Source: Dongia rigui (GTDB lineage: Bacteria; Pseudomonadota; Alphaproteobacteria; Dongiales; Dongiaceae). From it: 64,000 nt of DNA. This document shows, piece after piece, positions 25,924-34,737 of the stretch; position 1 is the stretch's first letter; every line of letters starts with the position of its first letter. The DNA lies in contig NZ_JAXCLX010000003.1 in assembly GCF_034044635.1 (NCBI RefSeq), forward strand, positions 62,001 to 126,000, read 5' to 3'. The position numbers and the translations under genes were made by a program. A model generated the notes under the pieces. That model had not been told where the DNA came from. It saw only the letters and a list, made by a program, of their open reading frames with translations, and did no database searches.

Positions 25924-28900
25924 TTGCAAGTTCTTGCAAGGGGGCGCGGCGTTGCCACGACAGAGCATTTGACGGAACCGGCGCTCGGGGGGGCGCAGGG
26001 GTCCGGACGCGCCGGGGCAGCTGGGTTGCTGCTGCTGGCCAGTACCACGCTGGCCGGCCTCGGCTGGCTGCAATGGCGGGGCGAATTGACCACGGCGAAC
26101 CTGGTCAGTGTCGCCGCCGTGGCTGTGGCCGGGACGGTTGCAGCCTTCCTGCACCAGCGCCGTTCCCATGGGCTTGCCGCTGAAGTCGCACCCCAGATCC
26201 TTGCCGACGCGGTGATCGACCAGGCACCCGCGCTTCTGGTCATCACGGACCCGCGCGGCCGCCTCATCCGCTACAACAAGGCCTGCGCCGATCTTTCCGG
26301 CTATTCGATGACCGAGCTTGCCAATCCGCAGTTGTGGCGCCAATTCGTGCCGGCGGAAGAACGCGCCTCGGTCGCCCGCGCCATCGACGTGAACAGTGGC
26401 GAAGCGTTCCCGCGCAGCAATCAGAACCACTGGATCACGAAGGGCGGCGAGCGGCGCCTGCTGCGATGGACGTGTTCCGATATCCGCGACCGGGGCGGCC
26501 AGTTGAAGGCGATCGTCGCGGCTGGCCTCGACATCACCGACCTGCGCCATTCCGAATCCCGTTCGGAACGCGCGGCCAGTGCCCTGCAGCGCGCCCATCG
26601 CATCGCCCGGCTGGCCCACTGGACCTGGCTGCCCGAGCGCGACATCGGCCCCGGCATCGTGGACGATTCAGTCGGACGCTACATTTACAGCGCCGAGGCG
26701 GCCGACATTTTTGAAGTCACCCTCGAGACGCTCAATGACGGCGAAGATGCCGCCTACGCCGCCCTCATTCACCCCGAGGATCGCGATGCCGCGATGCAGG
26801 TCTATCACGATTTCCTGAAGGGCCCGGGCGATCAGCTGTCGCAGGATTACCGCATCCGCCGCGCCAATGGCGACTATCGCCATATTCGCGTGATCTCCGA
26901 GAAGCTGCGCGATGGCAATGGCGATATCACCGAGCTTACCGGCATCGTCCAGGATCTGACCGAGCTGCGCCGCGCCGAACTGGCGGCACTCCAGGTGCAA
27001 GCCATCCTGATTGCCGCCCATAGGCTCGCCGGGATCGGCTATTGGTTCTGGGACGAATCCGGCTTTCCGCTGCAATCGCCCAATCTTCCAGCCAGCCGCT
27101 ATCGCTATTCGGCCGAAGCGCAGGCGGTGAGCGGCATCAGCGAAGCGGAAATGCGCGCCATCGACACCGAGCAATTCTGCCGCCGCTATGTGCACGAGAA
27201 CGACCGCGCGCGGGTCGTCGCCACGATGCTGCGTTTCCGCAGCGGCAATGTCGACCAGTACACGCTGGAATACACCTATCTGCACCCCACCCGCGGCGAA
27301 CGCATCCTGCGCTCGGTTGCCGTGCGTGAGCGCGATGCCGCAGGCAATGCGCTGCATGCGACCGGGCTTATACTTGATATCACCGACATGCGGCGCGGCG
27401 AGCTGGCCCTGCGCGACAAGGAATACCAGCTTGAAGCGGCGCACCATCTGGCGCGCCTTGGCTATTGGTCCTGGCTGATCGAGCCGCAGGACGACAGTGG
27501 CATCATCAAGAGCGCCATCTGGTCAAAGGAAGCAGCGACCATTAGCGGGATCGACAGCGCCAGCGCCGAAGCGGCAATGCTCGACGGCAGCTTTGAGCAT
27601 CGCTTTCCGCATCCCGATGACCGGTTGCGCCTGATGCGGGCGCTTGCGGAACTGCGTGATGGCCGCCGCCAGAGCTATGATCTCGATTACCGCCTGCGGC
27701 GGCCGGATGGCAGCGAGATCTGGCTGCGTTCGCTGGCAGAGAACATCAAGGACGACCAAGGCCGCGTCGTCGGCGCCTTCGGCGTCATCCAGGACATCAG
27801 CGAACGCAAGAATGCCGAGGCCGGCCTGCGCCGCGCCCATCAAAGCCTCGCCAACGCCCAGCGCATCTCGCATGTCGGCAATTGGGCGCGCGTCATCGCC
27901 ACCGGCGAGGTCACCTGTTCCGACGAAGTCTATCGTATCTTCGGCCTGGAGCCCGGCAGAACGCCCTTCTCCGTCGATCTCATGCTGAGCTACGTCCATC
28001 CGGAGGATCGCCAGCGCCTGATTGAGGACATGGAGCGAACCGTCGCCAATCCAGCACCTTTCCAGATCGAGCATCGTGTCGTGCTGGCCGATGGCAGCAT
28101 CAAGGTGGTGCGGCAACAAGGCGAGGCCCAGTTGGACAGCGACGGCAAGCTCGTTCGCCTCGAAGGCATCATCCTCGACATCACCGATCTCAAGGCCCGC
28201 GAGCAGGCTCTCAACCAGGCGCGCATCCGCGCCGAGATGGCCGACCGGGCCAAGACCGAGTTCCTGGCCAATATGAGCCACGAGTTGCGCACACCGCTCA
28301 ACGCCGTCATCGGCTTTTCCGACGTGCTGGCGCAGCAGATCATGGGGCCGATCCCGGCCGCCTATGCCGAAAGCATCGATGCCATCCGCAGCAGCGGCAG
28401 GCATCTGCTGGAAATCATCGGCGACCTTCTGGAAATGTCGCGCATCGAAAGCGGTGACCGCTATCTGCAGGAATTCCCGTTCGACGTCAAAGCGGCCATC
28501 CATGACACCGCGCGCCATTTCACGGCCCAGGCACAGCGCGACGGCATTGCCCTGTCGGTCGACGAGACCGGTCGCTTGCCGGACCTGGTCGGCGAGGAAC
28601 GCGCCTTCAAACAGGTTCTCGGCAATCTGCTGTCGAATGCGTTGAAATTCACGCCGCGCCATGGCCGCGTTACGATCACGGCCACCAGCGATGCCGATGC
28701 CGGCCTCCTCGTCGCCGTCTCGGACACCGGCAAGGGCATCGACCCCAAGCTGCTGCCGCAGCTCGGCAAGCCATTTGCGCAAGGGGAATCGAGCCTGTCG
28801 CGCCGCTATGGCGGCGTGGGGCTGGGCCTCGCTATCAGCCGGCGCCTGATGCACATGCATGGCGGTCGGCTTGAAATCACCAGCGCGCCGGGTGCCGGTA

Positions 28901-28956
28901 CGCGCGTCATCATGATCTTCCCGCCGGAGCGGGTGCTGTCCGAAAATACGCGCTGA
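25924..28956 (+). CDS. Hybrid-free sensor histidine kinase with five PAS domains
   Basis: The roughly 1010-residue kinase has two N-terminal membrane helices (about residues 30-77), then five PAS/PAC units (approximately 95-210, 220-350, 355-490, 490-615, 630-755), then HisKA with phospho-acceptor His786 in NMSHELRTPLNAVIGFSDV and an HATPase domain (NLLSNALKFTPRHG, DTGKGID, GGVGLGLAISRRL). No receiver domain follows. Several PAS units carry W-rich YWFW/YWSW openings typical of PAS_3-like folds. No response regulator is adjacent, so its partner is elsewhere. The start is uncertain: there is no ATG in the first 50 codons. TTG at 25924 or 25969 are the options. Confidence 0.85.
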   Translation: MQVLARGRGVATTEHLTEPALGGAQGSGRAGAAGLLLLASTTLAGLGWLQWRGELTTANLVSVAAVAVAGTVAAFLHQRRSHGLAAEVAPQILADAVIDQAPALLVITDPRGRLIRYNKACADLSGYSMTELANPQLWRQFVPAEERASVARAIDVNSGEAFPRSNQNHWITKGGERRLLRWTCSDIRDRGGQLKAIVAAGLDITDLRHSESRSERAASALQRAHRIARLAHWTWLPERDIGPGIVDDSVGRYIYSAEAADIFEVTLETLNDGEDAAYAALIHPEDRDAAMQVYHDFLKGPGDQLSQDYRIRRANGDYRHIRVISEKLRDGNGDITELTGIVQDLTELRRAELAALQVQAILIAAHRLAGIGYWFWDESGFPLQSPNLPASRYRYSAEAQAVSGISEAEMRAIDTEQFCRRYVHENDRARVVATMLRFRSGNVDQYTLEYTYLHPTRGERILRSVAVRERDAAGNALHATGLILDITDMRRGELALRDKEYQLEAAHHLARLGYWSWLIEPQDDSGIIKSAIWSKEAATISGIDSASAEAAMLDGSFEHRFPHPDDRLRLMRALAELRDGRRQSYDLDYRLRRPDGSEIWLRSLAENIKDDQGRVVGAFGVIQDISERKNAEAGLRRAHQSLANAQRISHVGNWARVIATGEVTCSDEVYRIFGLEPGRTPFSVDLMLSYVHPEDRQRLIEDMERTVANPAPFQIEHRVVLADGSIKVVRQQGEAQLDSDGKLVRLEGIILDITDLKAREQALNQARIRAEMADRAKTEFLANMSHELRTPLNAVIGFSDVLAQQIMGPIPAAYAESIDAIRSSGRHLLEIIGDLLEMSRIESGDRYLQEFPFDVKAAIHDTARHFTAQAQRDGIALSVDETGRLPDLVGEERAFKQVLGNLLSNALKFTPRHGRVTITATSDADAGLLVAVSDTGKGIDPKLLPQLGKPFAQGESSLSRRYGGVGLGLAISRRLMHMHGGRLEITSAPGAGTRVIMIFPPERVLSENTR

Positions 28957-28975
28957 GACCTAGCCAACCAACCGG

Positions 28976-30796
28976 CTATTCAACGGTGACACTCTTGGCA
29001 AGATTGCGCGGCTGATCGACATCCGTGCCCTTGGCGATCGCTGCGTGATAGGCGAGGAGCTGCACGGGGATGGTATAGAGGATCGGCGCCACGAATGGGT
29101 CGACCTTGGGCAGTTCCACCACCGCCATCGCCTGATTGCCCAGCTTGCGCACACCATCGGCATCGGACAGGAACACGACCCGCCCACCGCGCGCCATGAC
29201 CTCCTGCAGGTTCGAGAATGTCTTGTCGAAGAGTTCATCCGTCGGCGCCACGACGATGACGGGCACATTCTCGTCGATCAGCGCAATCGGACCATGCTTC
29301 ATCTCGCCGGCGGCATAGCCCTCGGCATGGATATAGGAAATTTCCTTCAGCTTCAGCGCGCCTTCCAGCGCGATCGGGTAGGAGGTGCCGCGCCCCAGGA
29401 ACAGCACGTCGCGGGCTTCCGCGACCTTGAGGGCGATTTCCTTCAAATGCGCATCATGATTGAGGATTTCGGCCACCCGTGCCGGGACCTCGGTCAGTGC
29501 GGCCGACAAGGCCGCTTCGCGTGCCGCATCAATGGCACCACGCGCCCGCGCCGTCGCCAGCGCAAGGCAGGCGAGGACGACCAGCTGGGTTGAGAAGGCT
29601 TTGGTCGAGGCGACACCGATTTCCGGTCCGGCCAAGGTATGCAGGACCAGATCGCTTTCCCGGCCAATCGTGCTTTCCGGCACGTTGAGCACAGAGATCA
29701 CTTTCTGGCCGAGCGACTTGGCATAGCGAAGCGCCGCCAGCGTATCTGCCGTCTCGCCGGATTGCGAGATGACCAACATGGCCCCGTTGGGATCCATCGG
29801 CGCCTGCCGATAGCGAAATTCAGACGCAACATCGAGATCGACCGGCAGCCGGGCGATGCTTTCCAGCCAGTATTTGGCGACGAAGCCAGCCAGATGCGCC
29901 GTGCCGCAGGCCACGATCGTGAGCCGGCTGATCTTGGCAAGGTCGATCGGCAGATTGGGGAGCTGGATACGACGCTCCAGCGGATTCATGAAGGCCTGCA
30001 GCGTGTCGCCGATCACCGTCGGTTGCTCGGCGATTTCCTTCATCATGAAATGGCGATAGTTACCCTTCCCGATCAGCGCACCTGAGAGCGCCGTCTGCTT
30101 CACCTCGCGGTTGACGCGACGGCCGTCGTTATAGATGACGGCGCCATCCATCGAGAGAACCGCCCAATCATCCTCCTCAAGATAGCAGATGCGGTTGGTG
30201 AAGGGCGCCAGCGCCATCGCATCGGAGCCTAGGAACATCTCGCCATCGCCATAGCCCACGGCCAGGGGCGAACCGCGGCGGGCGCCGACGATGATGTCGG
30301 GCCGGTCGGCGAAGAGGATGGCCAATGAAAAGGCGCCGTGCAGACGGCCCATGGCACGTTCCATCGCCTGTTCCGGGGAATGGCCATGCTCGAGATAATG
30401 CGTCAGCAGATGGGCCACGGTCTCGGTATCCGTATCCGTGGTGAACTTCTTGCCGAGCGCACTGAGTTCTTCGCGCAGTTCCTGGAAGTTCTCGATGATC
30501 CCGTTGTGCACGATGGCGACCTTGTCGGTCGCATGCGGATGGGCGTTGTTTTCCGACGGGCGGCCATGCGTCGCCCAGCGCGTGTGACCGATGCCGATGG
30601 TGCCTTCAAGCGGCTGCTTCTCCAGCACCGCGCCAAGATTCCCGAGCTTGCCTTCGGCACGACGACGCTCAATGTGGCCATCGACCAATGTTGCGATGCC
30701 CGCTGAGTCATAGCCGCGATATTCGAGGCGCTTCAGTCCGTCGAACAGCAAGGGTGCAACTTCGGCCTTGCCGATGATACCGACGATACCGCACAT
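28976..30796 (-). CDS. glmS: Glutamine-fructose-6-phosphate aminotransferase (isomerising)
   Basis: The 606-residue enzyme makes glucosamine-6-phosphate, the first step to UDP-GlcNAc for peptidoglycan and LPS. It begins MCGIVGIIG, giving the catalytic Cys after methionine removal, then the glutaminase domain with HTRWATHGRPSENNAHPH. The two SIS domains follow (residues 290-600, ISQSGETADTLAALRY), ending AKSVTVE. It lies 33 bases downstream of glmU on the same strand, so glmU-glmS form an operon. The gap is too short for a glmS ribozyme. Confidence 0.96.
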   Translation of the reverse strand: MCGIVGIIGKAEVAPLLFDGLKRLEYRGYDSAGIATLVDGHIERRRAEGKLGNLGAVLEKQPLEGTIGIGHTRWATHGRPSENNAHPHATDKVAIVHNGIIENFQELREELSALGKKFTTDTDTETVAHLLTHYLEHGHSPEQAMERAMGRLHGAFSLAILFADRPDIIVGARRGSPLAVGYGDGEMFLGSDAMALAPFTNRICYLEEDDWAVLSMDGAVIYNDGRRVNREVKQTALSGALIGKGNYRHFMMKEIAEQPTVIGDTLQAFMNPLERRIQLPNLPIDLAKISRLTIVACGTAHLAGFVAKYWLESIARLPVDLDVASEFRYRQAPMDPNGAMLVISQSGETADTLAALRYAKSLGQKVISVLNVPESTIGRESDLVLHTLAGPEIGVASTKAFSTQLVVLACLALATARARGAIDAAREAALSAALTEVPARVAEILNHDAHLKEIALKVAEARDVLFLGRGTSYPIALEGALKLKEISYIHAEGYAAGEMKHGPIALIDENVPVIVVAPTDELFDKTFSNLQEVMARGGRVVFLSDADGVRKLGNQAMAVVELPKVDPFVAPILYTIPVQLLAYHAAIAKGTDVDQPRNLAKSVTVE

Positions 30797-30829
30797 GAAC
30801 TTTTAACTCCTGCCTGATATTCCGGCGCC

Positions 30830-32197
30830 TTACTTGCGCGCCGCCTTGTCCTGTTTGAGCTTCTGCCGCTGCGCCCGGTAGTCGCGGGCGCGGCCGCTGC
30901 GCGAAACTTGTTCCGCGCGCGAGACAGCAATGGCATCGGCATCGACATCGCGCGTGATGACGCTGCCGGCGCCGACGATGGCGCCATCACCGACCCTGAC
31001 CGGCGCCACCAATGCGGAATTCGAACCGATGAAGGCGTCGGCACCGATGATTGTGCGCGCCTTCACATAGCCATCGTAATTGCAGGTGATGGTCCCGGCG
31101 CCGATATTGGCCTTGGCGCCGATATCGGCATCGCCAAGATAGCTTAGGTGATTGGCCTTCGCACCTTCCCCCAGCACGCTATTCTTGATCTCGACGAAAT
31201 TGCCGACATGGGCCTGTTCACCGATCTCGGTACCGGGGCGCAATCTGGCAAAGGGGCCGATGATGGCGCCGCTGGCGATCCTGGCACCTTCGATATGCGA
31301 AAAGGCGCGGATCTCGACATCGTCCGCGACCTCGACGCCGGCACCGAAGACGACGTTGGGGCCGATGATGACGTCGCGGCCAAGTTTGGTATCGGCGGCG
31401 AAGAAGACGGATTTGGGATCGATCAAGGTGGCGCCTTCGTCCATGGCATGGGCGCGGCGGATATCCTGGAACAGGCCTTCCGCAATTGCCAATTCGGCGC
31501 GACTGTTGACGCCCATCAGCTCCGCTTCGGGCGCTTCGACCACGGCACAGGCGCGGCCGTCGCGGCGCGCCAGTTCGACGATGTCAGTCAGGTAGTATTC
31601 GCCCTTGGCATTCTTGTTTTCAACGCGGTCGACGAGCGACCACAGCACCTTGCCGTCGATCGCCATGACACCTGAATTGCACAAGGTGACGGTGCGCTCA
31701 TCTTCGCTTGCGTCCTTCCATTCGACGATGCGCTCAAGCATGCCGGCCTGGTCGAGGATGAGGCGGCCATATTTGGCCGGGTCCCGCGGCCGCATGCCGA
31801 GCACGACGACCGCCGGATTGTCGGTACCCGCGCGGCGCGCGACCAGCGCCTTGAGCGTCGCGGTCGCGATGAACGGGCTGTCGCCATAGAGCACCAGGAC
31901 GGTGCCATCGAAGCTGGGCAGGGCTTCACGCGCGCAGCCGACGGCGTGGCCTGTGCCCAACTGGTCGTGCTGGATCGCCGTCGGCAGGGGCGAGACTTCG
32001 GCCACCACCTGCGTCATGCCCGGCGCCACCACCACCACCTGCGGCGACGCGCCGAGCGGCGCCAGATTGTCGAGGACATGGCCCACCATCGTCCGCCCGG
32101 CGATCCGGTGCATGACCTTGGGCAAGGCCGATTTCATGCGCGTACCCTTGCCAGCGGCAAGGATGATGGCGGCGGTCGATGGCGATTTGGCGGTCAT
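30830..32197 (-). CDS. glmU: Bifunctional UDP-GlcNAc pyrophosphorylase / GlcN-1-P acetyltransferase
   Basis: The 455-residue enzyme makes UDP-GlcNAc from glucosamine-1-phosphate. The N-terminal uridyltransferase domain has LAAGKGTRMKSALPKVMH, the QHDQLGTGHAVGCA segment and LYGDSPF. The C-terminal left-handed beta-helix acetyltransferase domain has the hexapeptide repeats with RLRPGTEIGEQAHVGNFVE and TITCNYDGY. The start is the ATG at 32197 (MTAKSPSTAAIIL); the upstream in-frame extension is not family-like. It is divergent from gph across 178 bases and co-directional with glmS. Confidence 0.96.
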   Translation of the reverse strand: MTAKSPSTAAIILAAGKGTRMKSALPKVMHRIAGRTMVGHVLDNLAPLGASPQVVVVAPGMTQVVAEVSPLPTAIQHDQLGTGHAVGCAREALPSFDGTVLVLYGDSPFIATATLKALVARRAGTDNPAVVVLGMRPRDPAKYGRLILDQAGMLERIVEWKDASEDERTVTLCNSGVMAIDGKVLWSLVDRVENKNAKGEYYLTDIVELARRDGRACAVVEAPEAELMGVNSRAELAIAEGLFQDIRRAHAMDEGATLIDPKSVFFAADTKLGRDVIIGPNVVFGAGVEVADDVEIRAFSHIEGARIASGAIIGPFARLRPGTEIGEQAHVGNFVEIKNSVLGEGAKANHLSYLGDADIGAKANIGAGTITCNYDGYVKARTIIGADAFIGSNSALVAPVRVGDGAIVGAGSVITRDVDADAIAVSRAEQVSRSGRARDYRAQRQKLKQDKAARK

Positions 32198-32375
32198 GAG
32201 AACAACTCGATCCTGATACCGGCCGGTGCCGGGACAACCTGGTCCGGGCGGCGGCCCCCCACTTGCGATGCGGGGGAAAATGCCATATCCACCCCCCGCA
32301 ATCCAATCCCCGCAGTTCGATGCCGGGCATCGGCCTGACTTGTGGTCCAAAAATACGGGTGAAAAGGGCGGAATT

Positions 32376-33056
32376 ATGGCGTGGCGGCAATTCCTGGTGT
32401 TCGACCTCGATGGCACGTTGATCGATTCGGCGCCCGATATCGCCGACGCGGTCAATGCATTGCTGGGGGAACTGGGCAGGCCCGCCCTGCCGCTCGGCGA
32501 CATCAAGACCATGATCGGCGATGGCGCTCCCGTCCTGCTCGCCCGCGCCTTGAACGCCTCGGGCCTGCCCCACGAAGCGGCGGAACTGATGCCGCGCTTC
32601 AAGACGATCTATGAAGCCGCCTCGACCAACCGGACGGTGCTTTATCCCGGGGTTCGCGAGATTCTGGAAACCTTCCGGCGCGAGGGGCGGCATTTATCGC
32701 TCTGCACCAACAAGCCGAGCGTCGCCACGCGCGTGGTGCTCGATCACTTCGGGCTCTCGGTCCTCTTTCAGGCCGTGATCGGCGGGGACACGCTTAAGGA
32801 ACGCAAACCGGCCAAGGAGCCGCTGCTGGCGGCCATCGCGCAGTCCGGCGGCGATCCTGCATGTGCTGCAGAAACCGCCGTGATGATCGGCGACAGCCAC
32901 ACCGACCTAGCCACCGCCAAGGCCGGCGGCGTCCCTGGCGTGATCATCCCGTCAGGCTATGGCCGGCCCGCCGACCGCGCTGAACAGGGCGCCTATCACG
33001 AGATTGCGCGCTTTGCCGATTTGCCGGCATTGCTGGGCAAGATCGATCAAGGCTGA
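32376..33056 (+). CDS. gph: HAD-family phosphatase, phosphoglycolate phosphatase-like
   Basis: This 226-residue protein has all HAD motifs: DLDGTLIDSAPDI (nucleophile Asp), CTNKPS, a lysine in ERKPAKEPL and MIGDSHTDLATAKAGG. Length and cap domain fit phosphoglycolate phosphatase, which clears 2-phosphoglycolate. HAD phosphatases are hard to separate by eye, so the substrate is moderately certain. The ATG at 32376 follows AAAAGGGCGG. It overlaps the convergent DUF3108 gene by 10 bases. Confidence 0.82.
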   Translation: MAWRQFLVFDLDGTLIDSAPDIADAVNALLGELGRPALPLGDIKTMIGDGAPVLLARALNASGLPHEAAELMPRFKTIYEAASTNRTVLYPGVREILETFRREGRHLSLCTNKPSVATRVVLDHFGLSVLFQAVIGGDTLKERKPAKEPLLAAIAQSGGDPACAAETAVMIGDSHTDLATAKAGGVPGVIIPSGYGRPADRAEQGAYHEIARFADLPALLGKIDQG

Positions 33057-33865
33057 ACGCTGACCAGGTCCAGCACCATCACACCCAGCGCATTCTGCGC
33101 CTCGATCCGCACGGGGATGGCGGGCAACCCCTCCACCGCCGGCGCCAGCCAAAGGCGCGCCGATTGCGGATAGAATTGCGATTGCTGGGCGACGTTGGAG
33201 AAGCCCTGCAACAGTTGCGGCTCCGCCCGGCATTCCGTCGCCGATCCGTCGTAATAGGATTGTTGCAACGGAGCGAGGTCGACAAAGCCGCCCTGCGCGA
33301 GGGTGAGGTCGTAGCGGCGGACGCCGTCGAACAGCTTGTAGGTTCCCTCGCATTGATGGGTCTTGGCAAAATGCGCCACCAGGCCGACGACAGCGCTCGC
33401 TGGATCCATGGTGCCGTTGGCAAAGCCCTGCGCCGCTGCCTCTTGCGCCTGGCGGGTGAGCGGCTGCGCGTTGATGCCAACCTTGCCACCGCTGCCATAG
33501 GTGAGCGTCACCGCTTCCTGCCGCCCCATGACCTGGGAGACGGATTGGAACCGTTGCGGCGCAGCCTTCTGGCCGGCAAGCGCCCCATTCGCCTTCACGC
33601 TCGCCTGATAGGGGTAGAGCATGCGGAAATTGCCGGCGGTCTGCCCATCGGCGGCAATGCTGTAGCCGCCATTGCCGGGGACGGTCCCGGCCGGCAGCGA
33701 CACCGTGGTGGTCAGGGAGAAGACCGGCAGCCCGGCCATGTAGCCGGCATAGGTCAGTGTGACCGGCCGCGCCGCCCGGGCGGGTGCGTTGAGGACCGCA
33801 AGGCCGGCCATGGCGAGGCCCAGCGCGGCAAGGCCGGCCAGGAGCGGCATCGAAAAGTAACGCAT
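33047..33865 (-). CDS. DUF3108-family exported protein
   Basis: The 272-residue protein has a signal peptide (to about ARA, residue 31) and the family's repetitive beta-rich body: LTYAGYMAGLPVFSLTTTVSL at the start and a C-terminal FYPQSARLWLAPAVEGLPAIPVRIEAQ. DUF3108 proteins are predicted periplasmic or outer-membrane associated, with unknown role. The ATG is at 33865. It overlaps gph on the other strand by 10 bases. Confidence 0.8.
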   Translation of the reverse strand: MRYFSMPLLAGLAALGLAMAGLAVLNAPARAARPVTLTYAGYMAGLPVFSLTTTVSLPAGTVPGNGGYSIAADGQTAGNFRMLYPYQASVKANGALAGQKAAPQRFQSVSQVMGRQEAVTLTYGSGGKVGINAQPLTRQAQEAAAQGFANGTMDPASAVVGLVAHFAKTHQCEGTYKLFDGVRRYDLTLAQGGFVDLAPLQQSYYDGSATECRAEPQLLQGFSNVAQQSQFYPQSARLWLAPAVEGLPAIPVRIEAQNALGVMVLDLVSVQP

Positions 33866-33990
33866 TGAATCACCTTAAGGATCAGGGCGGGCGGTCATCA
33901 TCAACTCGGCTGCTTGCACCCTTCTGTCAAGGGCAGCGCCCCCGCCTCACGTCACCGTGACCGGAGTCCTAGTCGATGCGGCGGTTTGAA

Positions 33991-34019
33991 TTGACACAGG
34001 TTGAGGCGAAGGCTAAACA
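33991..34019 (+). promoter_or_regulatory. Promoter of tRNA-Val
   Basis: TTGACA (33991-33996), a 17-base spacer and TAAACA (34014-34019) form a near-consensus sigma-70-type promoter. The tRNA begins 54 bases after the -10. No other gene lies between, so assignment to the tRNA is straightforward. Confidence 0.6.
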
Positions 34020-34073
34020 ACGCGCCCAGACGCCAGCGGATCGGATCCTGACCGGCCGCGTTACGGCCACGGC

Positions 34074-34148
34074 GGGTGCGTAGCTCAGCGGGAGAGCACT
34101 ACCTTCACACGGTAGGGGTCACAGGTTCAATCCCTGTCGCACCCACCA
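34074..34148 (+). tRNA. tRNA-Val (anticodon CAC)
   Basis: A full cloverleaf is present. The acceptor stem is GGGTGCG/CGCACCC, the D-arm GCTC-GAGC, the anticodon stem CTACC/GGTAG with loop TTCACAC (anticodon CAC, reading GUG), and the T-arm ACAGG/CCTGT with the TTCAATC loop. Discriminator A and an encoded CCA end it at 34148. It stands alone with its own promoter. Confidence 0.97.
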
Positions 34149-34190
34149 TTACCCCGCTGAAAAACCTCATTATTATCTCGCAGTCGAATT

Positions 34191-34583
34191 CTATGGCTCG
34201 TGGCGGCCGTTGTCAGCGCGATCGCGCTCATAATGGCGCGTGAGCGGAAACGGGGGCAACCAGGCTTCGCGGCGCACGGTCCAGAGTTCGTAGGTCGGCC
34301 TCAATTGATCGGGCGCATCCAGGGACCCCAGATTCACCTCGATTTCGTCGCCACTGCGCGCGAAGACGGACGATCCGCAATGGGGGCAGAAAAACCGCCC
34401 CGCATAATCGCGTGTTTCGCCAGCAACCGTAACCGCGCTGTCAGGAAAGATCGCGGAAGCGTGGAAGAGCGCACCATGGTGCTTGCGACAATCCAGACAG
34501 TGACAAAGTCCCACTCGGTAAGGGCGCCCCGACGCCGCAAACCGCACCTTGCCGCACAGGCAACCGCCGGTGAACCGCTCCAT
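34191..34583 (-). CDS. GFA/CENP-V-domain protein
   Basis: This 130-residue protein is a single GFA domain. The zinc cysteines are in CLCGKVRF, LCHCLDCRK and FFCPHCGSSVF. It belongs to the family that includes the glutathione-dependent formaldehyde-activating enzyme Gfa. Most members do not have a proven activity, so it is best called GFA-domain protein. The ATG at 34583 (MERFTGGCLCG) matches the family start. Confidence 0.85.
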   Translation of the reverse strand: MERFTGGCLCGKVRFAASGRPYRVGLCHCLDCRKHHGALFHASAIFPDSAVTVAGETRDYAGRFFCPHCGSSVFARSGDEIEVNLGSLDAPDQLRPTYELWTVRREAWLPPFPLTRHYERDRADNGRHEP

Positions 34584-34737
34584 GCTGCAACTCCTCCGCA
34601 TTGAGACCGTTCGCCTGTTCTGAATGACGGGCGGCAGGATTGCAACCACGCCACCGCAGCCGCCCCCACGAGTCGCATGTGAACGGTATCTGACCTGGCT
34701 GCAGCAGAGACGATGGATGGATCCATATCGCCGCCGC

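Noticed and set aside
27523-28860. 445-residue open frame opposite the histidine kinase
   Set aside because: Antisense shadow of conserved PAS, HisKA and HATPase regions.
30797-30829. glmS ribozyme upstream of glmS
   Set aside because: Only 33 bases separate glmU and glmS, too short for the ribozyme, which is also not expected in this lineage.
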